64,000 nucleotides of DNA from Myxococcales bacterium (lineage in GTDB: Bacteria > Myxococcota_A > Polyangia > Polyangiales > Polyangiaceae), in NCBI GenBank assembly GCA_016712525.1, contig JADJQX010000007.1:1550001-1614000 (forward strand), read 5' to 3'. The notes beneath the pieces were generated by a model. It was not told the origin of the DNA, made no database searches, and saw only the letters and a list, made by a program, of their open reading frames with translations. The position numbers were made by a program, and so were the translations under genes. The number at the start of each line of letters is the position of its first letter. Within the stretch, counting starts at the first letter, position 1. Positions 47,436 to 56,393 of this stretch are shown one piece after another.

Positions 47436-48244
47436 GGGGAGCTCCCGGTGTCTTGGCGCTCGGAGGCCTCCTCGTCGGAGCCCGGAGCCTTCGGGAGATC
47501 GACGGCGCCGTCCTTCACGGTGACCTTGCCCGTGAGCGGAGACACCTCGACCGTGATCGTATCGGCGCCGTCGCGCACGCAGCGTGCCCGATCCTCGGGG
47601 GCCTTCACACCGCACGGGAAGAGCTGGATCACGGCGCGCTCGGTCTGCCCCCCCGGCCAGAAGTAGAGGTACGCCCGCCCTTGTGTGCGTGGCTCCGCGT
47701 CGTGGGAGGTCTGCACCATACGGAACGCGATGCCTCGGTCGAGCGGCTTCGGCCCCTTCTTCTTGGCGGAGGTCGCGACGCCGAGCGGCTCGATGGCCTT
47801 GAACGCCGGCTTCGGGACGACCGGCCCTTTGACGATACGCTCCGTGTCGGCGGCCGCCTGCTGCTCGACCACCGTCGCCGCCTCGGCCCCGCCCGCGGGG
47901 GACGTGTCCTTCGACTGGACGAGCATCGGCTTGTCGGCCTCTTCGAGCCAGATGGTCTGCTCGTCGAGATCCATCACGAGGCGAACGCTCTTCGCGGAGG
48001 CCGTCGCGTGCGTGTATCCTACACGAATGGCGCCCGCGAGCGTCGTGCCGGTGTGACGCATCCGCGACGAGGCGAGCTGCCCCGAGCCCGCGAGCACCCC
48101 ACCCAGGACGACGGCGATGATCGCCATCACGATGAGGATCTCGATGAGCGTCATGCCACGAACGACGCGGCGCGCGCGAAGGGCCGGAGAGCGCCCCCAG
48201 GGGGCTCCCTTCCGGACCGGGTCGTGCGCGCGGCGGCAGCTCAT
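47432..48244 (-). CDS. gspH: Type II secretion system minor pseudopilin GspH
   Basis: In this 270-residue protein a long leader of 30 residues ends at R-G, and the mature start M-T-L-I-E has Glu at +5. The head domain includes W-L-E-E and F-W-P-G-G-Q-T-E-R-A, typical of the GspH/FimT fold. The ATG at 48244 is 2 bp after the gspG stop; the open frame continuing upstream lies inside gspG and is not real. It is longer than usual (about 170) because of a linker around residues 115-150. Confidence 0.83.
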   Translation of the reverse strand: MSCRRAHDPVRKGAPWGRSPALRARRVVRGMTLIEILIVMAIIAVVLGGVLAGSGQLASSRMRHTGTTLAGAIRVGYTHATASAKSVRLVMDLDEQTIWLEEADKPMLVQSKDTSPAGGAEAATVVEQQAAADTERIVKGPVVPKPAFKAIEPLGVATSAKKKGPKPLDRGIAFRMVQTSHDAEPRTQGRAYLYFWPGGQTERAVIQLFPCGVKAPEDRARCVRDGADTITVEVSPLTGKVTVKDGAVDLPKAPGSDEEASERQDTGSSP

Positions 48245-48246
48245 GA

Positions 48247-48690
48247 TCAGTTCTTCGCAGCCTCGGGGACACGAATGTCGTCGGCCGTGTTCTCTTTTCC
48301 GTCGGGTCCGAAGCTCGTCACGACGATGTCGCCGTCGTCGAGGCACTCGATCTTGAAGGGCTTGCCCCACGCGTCGTTGATGTTCGACGTGGTGGCGATC
48401 TCCTTCTCCTTCTTGAGAAGCTCGGCGGTCGGGCACTCCTGCGTGTGGGTCGCGTGCCAACCCTCGGCGATCGTGTGGAGCTGCTGCGCGCTCTGTTTGG
48501 TCGTCTGGATCTGCGCGTCCTTGAACTTCGGGATGGCGAAGACGGCGATACCACCGGCGATGAGACCGACGATCGCGAGCACGATCAGGATCTCGATGAG
48601 CGTGACGCCACGGCTCTTCGCGAGCCTGCGCAGCCCCGCGAGCCCCAGAGGACGACCACCACCGAACCGATTGCCTCGAGTACCCATCAT
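48247..48690 (-). CDS. gspG: Type II secretion system major pseudopilin GspG
   Basis: In this 147-residue protein the leader ends at S-R-G28, and the mature protein begins V-T-L-I-E with Glu at +5 and a strongly hydrophobic helix. The C-terminal domain has D-A-W-G-K-P-F and S-F-G-P-D-G, the calcium-site region of GspG. It polymerises into the pseudopilus that drives cargo through the secretin. The first of two successive ATG codons (48690) lies after an AAGGAGAAG ribosome site, fitting a highly expressed subunit. Confidence 0.93.
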   Translation of the reverse strand: MMGTRGNRFGGGRPLGLAGLRRLAKSRGVTLIEILIVLAIVGLIAGGIAVFAIPKFKDAQIQTTKQSAQQLHTIAEGWHATHTQECPTAELLKKEKEIATTSNINDAWGKPFKIECLDDGDIVVTSFGPDGKENTADDIRVPEAAKN

Positions 48691-48745
48691 CTCTTCTCCT
48701 TGCCTATCCACTTCGTTGAGAACCGCGTCGCGGCTCGTTCCTTCC

Positions 48746-49159
48746 TCACTCCACGCGATCGAGCCCACCAGGAACTCCGTCGGGGCCGTCGCTCGACACG
48801 TCGAAGCCCCTAGGATCGCGTCGCCCCGGGCACGCGAGGCGGAGAGGCCGCCCCCACGCGTCGACCGGGACCTCCCTCGCGTACCCCTGGCGCACCAAAT
48901 CGGCCAGCAAATCCGGGCACTTCCCGCCGTGGTCGGCGCGGTAGCTCGACACCTGTCGCGTGGCGTTCGTGATCGACGCCCGGGTCGCGCGAACGCTCGC
49001 TGCGTGCTCTTCGCGCGAGCGGAGGCCCAAGGCGAGCGCGACGAACACCACGACGCCCACCGCGAGCCGAAGGCGCGATCTCCCGAGAGCTCCGAGCACA
49101 CCGCCGCGCCTCTCCCAAGGGAAGAAGACACGCGGGGGTTGTCGACGCCTGCGGACCAT
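48746..49159 (-). CDS. GspG-like protein without a prepilin cleavage motif
   Basis: This 137-residue protein sits between gspF and gspG. Its C-terminal half mirrors GspG: K-C-P-D-L-L aligns with E-C-P-T-A-E-L-L, D-A-W-G-R-P-L with D-A-W-G-K-P-F, and S-S-D-G-P-D-G with S-F-G-P-D-G. The N-terminus has a membrane helix (about 30-48) but no Gly followed by the hydrophobic-x3-Glu pattern, so prepilin peptidase should not process it. It may be a diverged duplicate that stays anchored in the inner membrane. The ATG is 10 bp after gspF. Confidence 0.75.
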   Translation of the reverse strand: MVRRRRQPPRVFFPWERRGGVLGALGRSRLRLAVGVVVFVALALGLRSREEHAASVRATRASITNATRQVSSYRADHGGKCPDLLADLVRQGYAREVPVDAWGRPLRLACPGRRDPRGFDVSSDGPDGVPGGLDRVE

Positions 49160-49169
49160 CGGGGTGCAC

Positions 49170-50558
49170 CTATTGGACGAAGTCGTTCATTTGGATGAGC
49201 GGCATGAGGATGGAGAAGGCGATGAAGCCGACGCCGCCACCCATGAACACGATGATGAGCGGCTCGAGCAGGGACGTCATCGCCTGGATGCGCGTCTCCA
49301 CTTGAGAGTCGTACGCCTTCGACACGTTCTCGAGCATCTGCTCGAGCTGCCCGCTCTTCTCGCCGACGGCGATCATGTGAGTCACGATGGGCGGGAACTG
49401 GCCGCTCTTCCGGAGCGGGCCCGCGATCGACTCGCCCTCGCGGATGCTGCCGATCGCCTCTTCGACCACCTTCGAGAGCTTCGCGTTGTCGAGCACGTTC
49501 TTGACGATGTCCATCGCCTTCAGGAGGGGGACCCCGCTCTTCAGCAACGTCGCGAGAGTCTTCGAGAATCGAGAGACGGCGAGCATGCGTACGACCACCC
49601 CGAAGATGGGCGCGCGCAGGGCGACGCCATCCTTCCAGAGCTGGCCTTGAGGAGTCGCAACGAACGTCAAGAATTGCCCGAGCGCCACGCCGAGCACGAG
49701 GCCGAAGAAGACGCCGAGCCCGAGCAGGCTCACCGACTCGACCGCGAAGGCCGAGAGGAAGAGGACGCCGAAGGCGACGAGGGCAGCCACGACGAAGCCA
49801 TTGCGGCTCGGTCCCGGGGCGATCGCGCGGCGGACGAACGTCGTACCGACGAGCGAGAGCACGGTCCCGAGCGTCACGTTCGACGACACGGCGTTCGAGA
49901 TGAAGATGAGCACCGCCGTGTACCAAGGCAGCGCACGATCGAGGCTCGCGAAGATGCTCGTCACCTTGGGGACGACGACGATCATCATGACGGTGATGAG
50001 CACCGTGCCGATGATGAGCATGAGGATCGGGTAGGCCAGCGCGGCCGACACCTTCCCCTTGAGGCGCGCCTGGTTCTCCATGAAGTCCGAGAGGCGGTCG
50101 AGCACGACCTCGAGCGTGCCCGAGGCCTCGCCGGCCGCGACCATGTTCACGTAGAGCGGAGGGAACACCTTCGGGTGGGCCTCGAGCGCCTTGGCGAGCG
50201 AGCTGCCCTCGTTCAGCCGATCGCGGACGAGCGCAAGCACCCGCTTCATCTCCTCTTTTTCGACCTGCTCGGTGAGGGCCGTCACGGCCTCGACGAGCGG
50301 GATGCCCGCGCCGACGAGCGTCGCGAGCTGACGGGTCATCATGGCCACGTCGGTCACCGAGACACGCCGGAAGAACGCGAAGAGCCCTCCCCCGCCCGAG
50401 GACGCGTTCTTGGCGCGGTTCACCTCGTTCGCCTCGGTGAGGAGGATGCCCTCGCGCTTGAGCATCGCGCGGAGCGCCTTCGGGTTGTCGGCGTCGCGGA
50501 CGTCGTGGACCGTCTTCCCGGACGCGACGAGCAAGCCTCGGTACTCGAAGACGGCCAT
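49170..50558 (-). CDS. gspF: Type II secretion system inner-membrane platform protein GspF
   Basis: In this 462-residue protein two homologous GspF domains are clear: V-T-D-V-A-M-M-T-R-Q-L-A-T-L-V-G-A-G-I-P-L near residue 67 and F-S-K-T-L-A-T-L-L-K-S-G-V-P-L near 331, each followed by E-G-x-S/E-S-x-A. Membrane helices follow each domain. Between them there is an insertion of about 55 residues carrying one or two additional hydrophobic segments (about 245-295), making the protein longer than the usual 400-410. It is the core that contacts the GspE motor. Confidence 0.92.
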   Translation of the reverse strand: MAVFEYRGLLVASGKTVHDVRDADNPKALRAMLKREGILLTEANEVNRAKNASSGGGGLFAFFRRVSVTDVAMMTRQLATLVGAGIPLVEAVTALTEQVEKEEMKRVLALVRDRLNEGSSLAKALEAHPKVFPPLYVNMVAAGEASGTLEVVLDRLSDFMENQARLKGKVSAALAYPILMLIIGTVLITVMMIVVVPKVTSIFASLDRALPWYTAVLIFISNAVSSNVTLGTVLSLVGTTFVRRAIAPGPSRNGFVVAALVAFGVLFLSAFAVESVSLLGLGVFFGLVLGVALGQFLTFVATPQGQLWKDGVALRAPIFGVVVRMLAVSRFSKTLATLLKSGVPLLKAMDIVKNVLDNAKLSKVVEEAIGSIREGESIAGPLRKSGQFPPIVTHMIAVGEKSGQLEQMLENVSKAYDSQVETRIQAMTSLLEPLIIVFMGGGVGFIAFSILMPLIQMNDFVQ

Positions 50559-50562
50559 GGCG

Positions 50563-52383
50563 CTACACCCTCACGTTTCGAATGGAGACCGGCGCGACCT
50601 CGGCCGCGACCGTGTCTTCTTGGGTGGCGAGCAGCACCTCTTCGAGGCTCGTGAGACCGCGGAGCACCTTGCGCGCGCCGTCGTCGCGGAGGCTATCCAT
50701 GCCGAGGTCCATCGCCGCGCGCTTGATCGTCTGCGCGTCGGCGTTCTTCAGCACGAGCGGCCCCACGGCGTCGTCCATGAGCAAGAGCTCGTAGATGCCG
50801 CGGCGACCCGAGAACCCGGTCTGCGCGCATTTGTCGCAGCCCCTCGGCCGATAGAACGTCACGTCCCCCACGGGGACGACGTCGAGCACGTCGACCTCGG
50901 TAACCTTCGGAAAGTACCGGCTATTTTCACGTTCTTTGCGGCGGAGGCGAGCCTCGACGCGCTCCCGCGTGAGGCCGAGCTCGGCGAGATCCGAGGCCGA
51001 CGCCACGTACGGCTCCTTGCACGCGGGGCACAGCACGCGCACGAGGCGCTGGGCGAGGATCCCGATGATGCTCGAGCGAAGGAGGAACGGCTCGACCCCC
51101 ATGTCGACCATACGCGTGATGGCGCCGGCGGCGTCGTTCGTGTGGATCGTCGACAGCACGAGGTGACCGGTGAGCGAGGCGTTGACGGCGATCTCGACGG
51201 TCTCCTTGTCACGGATCTCGCCGACCATGACGACGTCTGGATCTTGGCGAAGGAACGCGCGGAGGGCGCTCGCGAACGTGAGGCCGATCTTCGCCTGCAC
51301 GTGCACCTGGTGGATACCCGAGAGCTCGTACTCGACCGGATCCTCGGCGGTGAGGATGTTGATGTTCGGCTGGTTGATTCGATTGAGGCACGCGTAGAGC
51401 GTGGTCGTCTTGCCCGAGCCCGTGGGGCCCGTGACCAAGATGATCCCGTCCGGGCGGTGGATGAGCCCGTCCATGAGCGCGTAGTCGCGCGGAGAGAACC
51501 CGAGGTCCGGCAGGTCGAGGAGGACCGAGGATTTGTTCAAGAGGCGCATGACGATGCGCTCGTACCCGCGGCTCGTCGGGATGGTCGACACGCGGATGTC
51601 GAACGACTTTCCCGCGATCTTCTTCGAGATGCGGCCGTCCTGAGGGAGGCGCTTCTCGGCGATGTTGAGCGCGCTCTCGATCTTCACGCGCGACACGATG
51701 CTGTTCATGAAGGCGCGCGGCGCGCGGCGAGCGACGTAGAGCTCGCCGTCGATGCGGTAGCGGACGAGGACCTCTTTCTCCTCGGGCTCGATGTGGATGT
51801 CGCTCGCGCGCTCCTTCATCGCCTGCAAAAAGAGGGAGTTTACCCAGCGGATGACCGGAGCTTCGTCGTCCGAGTCGAGGATGTCGCCACCGACCTCGTC
51901 GTCGCCGTCGTTGTGCTGTTGGTCGCCCTCGAGCTCGCCGCCGCCCGCCTCGCGCTCGTACACGCGGTTGATGGCGTCCACGATCTTCTCGCCCTGCGCG
52001 ACGGAGAGCTCGACGGGCTTTCCGAAGACGACCCGGACCGCGTCGAAGGCGGTCGTGTCGAACGGGTCGGCGCACAGCGCGTACACGGCGTGCTCGTCCT
52101 CGTTCACGACGAGGATTTTGTGGGTCTTCGCGAATCCGATCGGCAGCTTCATGGCGAGCGCCGTGCCCACCCGCTCCGGATCGACCTTGGGCACGTACGG
52201 GAGCTCCGCCTCGGCGGCGAGCGCGGCGGCGATCGTGCCCTCGTCGACCACGTTCTGCTTCACGAGCAAGTCGACGAGGTCGAGGCCCTTCTCGCGCTGG
52301 AGCGCGTAGAGCGGCTCGAGCTTCTCGGGCGCGATGTTCGCGCGCCGCGTGAGGATCTCTCCGAGGAACCGCTGCTCGTGCAT
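50563..52383 (-). CDS. gspE: Type II secretion system ATPase GspE
   Basis: This 606-residue hexameric motor powers pseudopilus assembly. The N-terminal region (about 1-160) is the GspL-binding N1E/N2E type. The ATPase has Walker A G-P-T-G-S-G-K-T, Asp box, Walker B V-G-E-I-R-D, and the His box. The zinc-binding C-P-A-C...C-D-K-C motif typical of GspE and PilB lies near 490-540. An acidic linker (E-G-D-Q-Q-H-N-D-G-D-D) occurs near 190. The ATG at 52383 is 1 bp after the gspD stop; a longer open frame reaches into gspD and is rejected. Confidence 0.95.
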   Translation of the reverse strand: MHEQRFLGEILTRRANIAPEKLEPLYALQREKGLDLVDLLVKQNVVDEGTIAAALAAEAELPYVPKVDPERVGTALAMKLPIGFAKTHKILVVNEDEHAVYALCADPFDTTAFDAVRVVFGKPVELSVAQGEKIVDAINRVYEREAGGGELEGDQQHNDGDDEVGGDILDSDDEAPVIRWVNSLFLQAMKERASDIHIEPEEKEVLVRYRIDGELYVARRAPRAFMNSIVSRVKIESALNIAEKRLPQDGRISKKIAGKSFDIRVSTIPTSRGYERIVMRLLNKSSVLLDLPDLGFSPRDYALMDGLIHRPDGIILVTGPTGSGKTTTLYACLNRINQPNINILTAEDPVEYELSGIHQVHVQAKIGLTFASALRAFLRQDPDVVMVGEIRDKETVEIAVNASLTGHLVLSTIHTNDAAGAITRMVDMGVEPFLLRSSIIGILAQRLVRVLCPACKEPYVASASDLAELGLTRERVEARLRRKERENSRYFPKVTEVDVLDVVPVGDVTFYRPRGCDKCAQTGFSGRRGIYELLLMDDAVGPLVLKNADAQTIKRAAMDLGMDSLRDDGARKVLRGLTSLEEVLLATQEDTVAAEVAPVSIRNVRV

Positions 52384-52384
52384 G

Positions 52385-54964
52385 TCAGCGCTCGACCTTG
52401 TCGAAGTTGCGGACCCGAGGCGGCGCGAACGTGGGGGCCGCAGGCGCGGGCTGCGCGGGCGCAGCGGCGGGCTGGGCCGGAGCCGCTCCCGAGGGGGCCG
52501 ACGACGAGGCACCGCCTCCGCTTCGCACCGGGCCCGTCGGCATCTCGATGGGGCGCTGCGGCTCGTGGCTCTTCAGCTCCTTCGGTCGCGTGATCTCGTC
52601 GAGGCGCTTGCGCTCCTCGACCGCGAAGTACGACTGGCGAATGTCCTCGACGAGCCCGTTGAGGCGCCCGTAGTCCCGGGGGGCCGAGTACTCGTTGTCG
52701 CTGAAGACGAAGTACCTGTCCAAAAACTCCTGTCGTTCCTGCATCTTACGCTCGAACACACCGCGGAGATCGTCTTGGCTGCGGATGATGTAGGGCGTCA
52801 AGATGAGCACCAGGTTGCGCTTCTCCATGGTGTTCTGGCGCTTGCGGAAGAGCGCGCCGAGCACCGGGATGTCTCCGAGCACCGGGATCTTCTCCTCGGC
52901 GCGTGACACGACGCTGCGGAGGAGACCGCCGATGACCACGGTCTGCTGATCGCGCACCACGAGCTTCGTGTTCGCCGTGCGCTTGGAGATCGGGATGGCG
53001 CCGAGCGTTCCGCCGAGCGGAGCGCCCTGCTCGCTGATGTCCTCGACGACGTCGAGGCGAACGTCGTTCGACTCGTTCAGGTGCGGCGTGATGGTGATCT
53101 TCGTGCCGACGTCTTGGCGAGGCGCACCGAACGAACCGAGCCCACCGAGCCCACCGAGCGCCCCGAGCGCTCCCGCCGCGCCGGCCCCGCCCGCGGCCCC
53201 GAGCCCCGGGAAAGCGGAGACGGCGTTCGTCTGGAGCGGGATGTTGTCGCCGACCGAGATCTCCGCCTTCTCGTTGTCGAGGGCGAGGATGTGGGGCGTC
53301 GAGAGGAGATCGGAGTCGCCGGTGCGCGCGAGCGCCTGGATGAACGAGCCGAACGCCGGGATCGAGATGCCCGTACCGAGGAAGCTCGACGTGCCGGAGA
53401 TGCCCGGGCCGCGCACGCCGAGGGCGAACCCTTGGAGCGCGTCGGGATCGGTGGGGAGCGGCGAGATCGTGTTGATGATTTTGTTGCCGCCGTACACGAG
53501 CCCGTCGCCCGCGCCGGTCGAAAAATCGCTGCCGCCGTGGAAGCTCACGCCGAGCGAGTCGGAGCGCTTCAGCTGGAGGTCCATGATGACCGCCTCGATG
53601 AACACCTGACGGCGCGGCTGGTCGAGCCTGTCGATGACGGCGCGCAGCGACGCGTAGTCGCGGAGCGACGAGGTGATGACGAGCGAGTTCGTGGCCTTGT
53701 CCGCCGAGACCTTGATTCCACCCTCGAACACACCCGTGGGGGCCGCACCGCCGCCGCCCTGTGCGCCGCGCCGACCGCCCGGCGCCTCACCGCCCGCGGC
53801 CTTCGCGCCGGAGATGATGTCGGAGAGGGTCTTCGAGAGCTCCACGGCGTCGGCGTGCTGGAGCGGGAGGACGTGGATCTCCCCCTCGCCGCTCTGAGGA
53901 ACGTCGAGGCGCTTCACGAGCTCGAGGATGCGAAGGTAGGCCTTCTCGGTCGCGACGATCACGAGCGAGTTCGTGCGATCGTCGGCGACGATCTTCGCGA
54001 TGCGATCGGCCCCACCACCCGATGCAGCAGAAGCCCCAGCAGGCGCCCCCTTCGCGCCCCCGGGAGGCGGCGTCGGGGCGCTCGAGCCACTGGACCGCAC
54101 GTCGAAGAGCTCGTTGACGCGGGTCGCGATGTCGCCCGCGGCGGCGTAGTGGATGGGCTCGATGAAGACCTGCTCGCCGGCGCCGCCGACGTCGATCTCC
54201 TCGAGGATGTGCATCATGCGCCGGATGTTGGCGCCGGAGTCCGTGATGATGAGGAGGTTCCCGGGCGCATGTACGGTGATGTCGGCGTTCGGGGACTTGA
54301 ACTTGCCGAGCACGTTGGCCGCGTCGTCGGCGCTCACGTGGGCGAGCCGATGGATCCGGGTGATGTAGCGATCTTCCGCGGTGGCGCCTTGCGCCGAGCC
54401 GTAGACGGGCGTGCCCTGCGCCGCCGCGTTCTGCGTCTCGATGATTTTGTAGAAGCGCCCGTGAGGCACCACCGTGAGGCCGTTCGTCTCCAGGATGGAG
54501 AGGAAGGCTTGGTACGCCTCGGCCACGGTGACCTTCTGCGGCGAGTAGATCGTCGCCTTCACGCTCTTCACCTTGGGGGCGAAGATGAAGCGCTTGCCCG
54601 TGAGCTGCGCGATGACCCTCACGAGCTCCGAGAGATCGGCGTCCTCGAGAGAGAACGACACCAGGTAGTTCGGGTTGCGTGGCTCGTACTGGACGCCTTG
54701 TTCGAACGCCGCGAGGCCGTTCGTGTCACCCGCGACCTTGCCGTTCGAGAGCGGAGTGCCGGTCGGCGCTTTGGGGCCCGCCGCCGCGGGCGGAGCGCTC
54801 CCCGCCGCAGCAGGAGTGGCCGCCGGGGCTGCCGTGGCCGAGCCACCCGCGAGCACAGTGGTCATCTTCGGTGGGATGGCGCGCGGGGTCTTGTCGATCA
54901 CCTGCGCGAGGGCCGGCAACGACAGGGTGACGATGGAGAACGTGACGAGGAAAGATCGCTTCAT
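52385..54964 (-). CDS. gspD: Type II secretion system secretin GspD
   Basis: This 859-residue protein forms the outer-membrane channel. A signal peptide (1-20, ending L-P-A-L-A) is followed by the N0 domain near 95-165 (Y-L-V-S-F-S-L-E-D-A-D-L), the N1-N3 domains up to about 470, and the C-terminal secretin domain (D-V-G-T-K-I-T-I-T-P-H, V-V-I-G-G-L). Ala/Gly-rich insertions occur in N3 and in the channel gate region. The tail is Pro/Ala-rich. No separate pilotin gene is visible in the operon. Confidence 0.94.
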   Translation of the reverse strand: MKRSFLVTFSIVTLSLPALAQVIDKTPRAIPPKMTTVLAGGSATAAPAATPAAAGSAPPAAAGPKAPTGTPLSNGKVAGDTNGLAAFEQGVQYEPRNPNYLVSFSLEDADLSELVRVIAQLTGKRFIFAPKVKSVKATIYSPQKVTVAEAYQAFLSILETNGLTVVPHGRFYKIIETQNAAAQGTPVYGSAQGATAEDRYITRIHRLAHVSADDAANVLGKFKSPNADITVHAPGNLLIITDSGANIRRMMHILEEIDVGGAGEQVFIEPIHYAAAGDIATRVNELFDVRSSGSSAPTPPPGGAKGAPAGASAASGGGADRIAKIVADDRTNSLVIVATEKAYLRILELVKRLDVPQSGEGEIHVLPLQHADAVELSKTLSDIISGAKAAGGEAPGGRRGAQGGGGAAPTGVFEGGIKVSADKATNSLVITSSLRDYASLRAVIDRLDQPRRQVFIEAVIMDLQLKRSDSLGVSFHGGSDFSTGAGDGLVYGGNKIINTISPLPTDPDALQGFALGVRGPGISGTSSFLGTGISIPAFGSFIQALARTGDSDLLSTPHILALDNEKAEISVGDNIPLQTNAVSAFPGLGAAGGAGAAGALGALGGLGGLGSFGAPRQDVGTKITITPHLNESNDVRLDVVEDISEQGAPLGGTLGAIPISKRTANTKLVVRDQQTVVIGGLLRSVVSRAEEKIPVLGDIPVLGALFRKRQNTMEKRNLVLILTPYIIRSQDDLRGVFERKMQERQEFLDRYFVFSDNEYSAPRDYGRLNGLVEDIRQSYFAVEERKRLDEITRPKELKSHEPQRPIEMPTGPVRSGGGASSSAPSGAAPAQPAAAPAQPAPAAPTFAPPRVRNFDKVER

Positions 54965-55043
54965 GGCTCGCTAAAAGAGGCGTCGATGGTCGGCGTCCCG
55001 CAGACTTCGCGGGCGATGCGGCGGGAGAGTCGCGGGAGAACCG

Positions 55044-55283
55044 TCAGATGGAGGAGCCGGGCTTCTTGGCGCGCGGCGCGGTGGAGGGCGCGGCCGGAGG
55101 AGCGTCCGACGGCCCGAGCGTGGGGGAGGTCGTGGTGAGCGTCGGAGACGAGCTCGACCCGCCGACGGCGAGCGAGACCACGAGCATCACGCCGCACAAG
55201 AGACCGACGAAGCCGAGCGTGCCGCCCAGGACGAGGCCGACCATACGGAAGGTGGCCGAACGGAGAGAAGTACCTGATTCCAT
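55044..55283 (-). CDS. Small membrane protein between gspC and gspD
   Basis: This 79-residue protein is not recognised. A short N-terminus (MESGTSLRSATFR) is followed by one long hydrophobic segment (about 14-44, Gly-rich), then a Ser/Thr/Pro/Ala tail ending A-K-K-P-G-S-S-I. It could be an accessory subunit with its tail in the periplasm. The ATG at 55283 has a GGAG ribosome site; a GTG at 55301 overlapping the gspC stop is an alternative that adds six residues. gspD follows after 79 bp. Confidence 0.6.
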   Translation of the reverse strand: MESGTSLRSATFRMVGLVLGGTLGFVGLLCGVMLVVSLAVGGSSSSPTLTTTSPTLGPSDAPPAAPSTAPRAKKPGSSI

Positions 55284-55297
55284 TGCAAAATCTCCGT

Positions 55298-56257
55298 TCA
55301 CTTGATGTTGTAGTCGAGGTTCATCGCCTGGCCGCGCCGGTTCAGCGAGATGTTGAGCTTGTCGGCGGTGCGGAGCCGCGCGTAGGCCTCGAGCGCTTTC
55401 TCGGGGCTCGCGATGTCGAAGCCGTTGATCGACTGGAGACGGTCGCCGTTCTCCATGCCGAGGGTGCCGAGCAGCGTGTCGGGGCGCACGCCGAAGAGGC
55501 GGATGCCCACCACCTTGCCGTTCTCTTGCTCGGGCACGATGCGCGCTTGGCGCATGAGGTCGGCTTGGTTCTCGAGGATCTTGTCGACCACACCTCGGTC
55601 GACGTTGAACTCGGTGGCGCTCACGCGCACGATGCCGTTCTTGATGGCCGGGTCGACTCCGGACGGCCCGCCTGTCGTGGGCGCAGGGGTCGACGGTTGC
55701 GCGGCGACGGGCTTAGGCGCCTCCGGCCCGCCCTGGAAGAGACCGATCTGGCAGAGCGTCGAGCCGGTCTGGAGCCACACGCGATCCCAGCCGATGAAAT
55801 GGACCGTCTTGCCGGCGATCTCCCCGCCACGGCGGCGGAGCTGGCTCTTCGGATCGGTCCCCGAGGTCATCGCCGCGAACGACCAGTCCGGATCCGACGA
55901 GGCGGTGATGACGAGCACCTTCACGCCGTCGCACCGCGGAGCGTTCATCGGGTCGCTCGTGTCGAGGGCCGCCGCGGGCTGCGCCTCGACGGGCGGAGGC
56001 GCGTTGAGCGCGCCCGTGACGTGGTCGAACGGGTTCCGCGAGAGGATGACGTCGGCCGAGGTCGTCCGCGACGTCGACGACGGGAGCGGCGCCGTCTTCG
56101 AGACCAGGGGCGGAGTGGTCAGCTGCTTCTCGTCGGGCGAGAGGAAGAGCGCGCCGGCGACCGCCGTCACCGTCTTCGCCGAGACGAACGCGAGCGCCCC
56201 GATGGGCACGAGCAGCACCGCCCAGAAGTTCTTCTTGATCAGCTGATCGACGGCCAT
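55298..56257 (-). CDS. gspC: Type II secretion system protein GspC
   Basis: In this 319-residue protein an N-terminal membrane helix (about 10-36) is followed by an R-N-P-F-D homology-region motif near residue 73 and the HR domain that binds GspD N0. A Pro-rich linker follows, then a C-terminal PDZ-like domain (V-V-G-I-R-L-F-G-V...L-G-T-L-G-M-E-N-G-D-R-L-Q-S-I-N-G), with the family sequence at its end. It links the inner-membrane platform to the secretin. It is the first gene of the operon; a candidate sigma-54 promoter ends about 15 bp upstream. Confidence 0.92.
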   Translation of the reverse strand: MAVDQLIKKNFWAVLLVPIGALAFVSAKTVTAVAGALFLSPDEKQLTTPPLVSKTAPLPSSTSRTTSADVILSRNPFDHVTGALNAPPPVEAQPAAALDTSDPMNAPRCDGVKVLVITASSDPDWSFAAMTSGTDPKSQLRRRGGEIAGKTVHFIGWDRVWLQTGSTLCQIGLFQGGPEAPKPVAAQPSTPAPTTGGPSGVDPAIKNGIVRVSATEFNVDRGVVDKILENQADLMRQARIVPEQENGKVVGIRLFGVRPDTLLGTLGMENGDRLQSINGFDIASPEKALEAYARLRTADKLNISLNRRGQAMNLDYNIK

Positions 56258-56271
56258 GTGAGGTTCCGTCT

Positions 56272-56287
56272 AGCAGGAGGTATGCCA
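56272..56287 (-). promoter_or_regulatory. Candidate sigma-54 (-24/-12) promoter of the type II secretion operon
   Basis: On the minus strand the sequence TGGCATACCTCCTGCT has GG and GC with exactly the spacing required by RpoN holoenzyme, and keeps the TGGCA and TGC blocks of the consensus. The start point would be only about five bases before the gspC ATG. The gene immediately upstream codes for a sigma-54 activator with an intact GAFTGA loop. Confidence 0.5.
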
Positions 56288-56380
56288 CGAAAGAAACAGC
56301 GTTTTTCTGGCCTTCTGCTGGCATCTCCGGCGCCGCTCTCGCCACCTTGACGCGGGGCCGGCGCGGCATCCGGCCTCGCG

Positions 56381-56393
56381 TGACAAGTTGTCA
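56381..56393. promoter_or_regulatory. Palindrome at enhancer distance from the gspC promoter
   Basis: TGACAAGTTGTCA is a perfect 13-bp palindrome about 100 bp upstream of the candidate -24/-12 element and 99 bp after the stop of the activator gene. It is placed like an upstream activator site for an NtrC-type protein. A TTGACA within it could instead be a -35 box, but no fitting -10 box follows. Confidence 0.4.
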
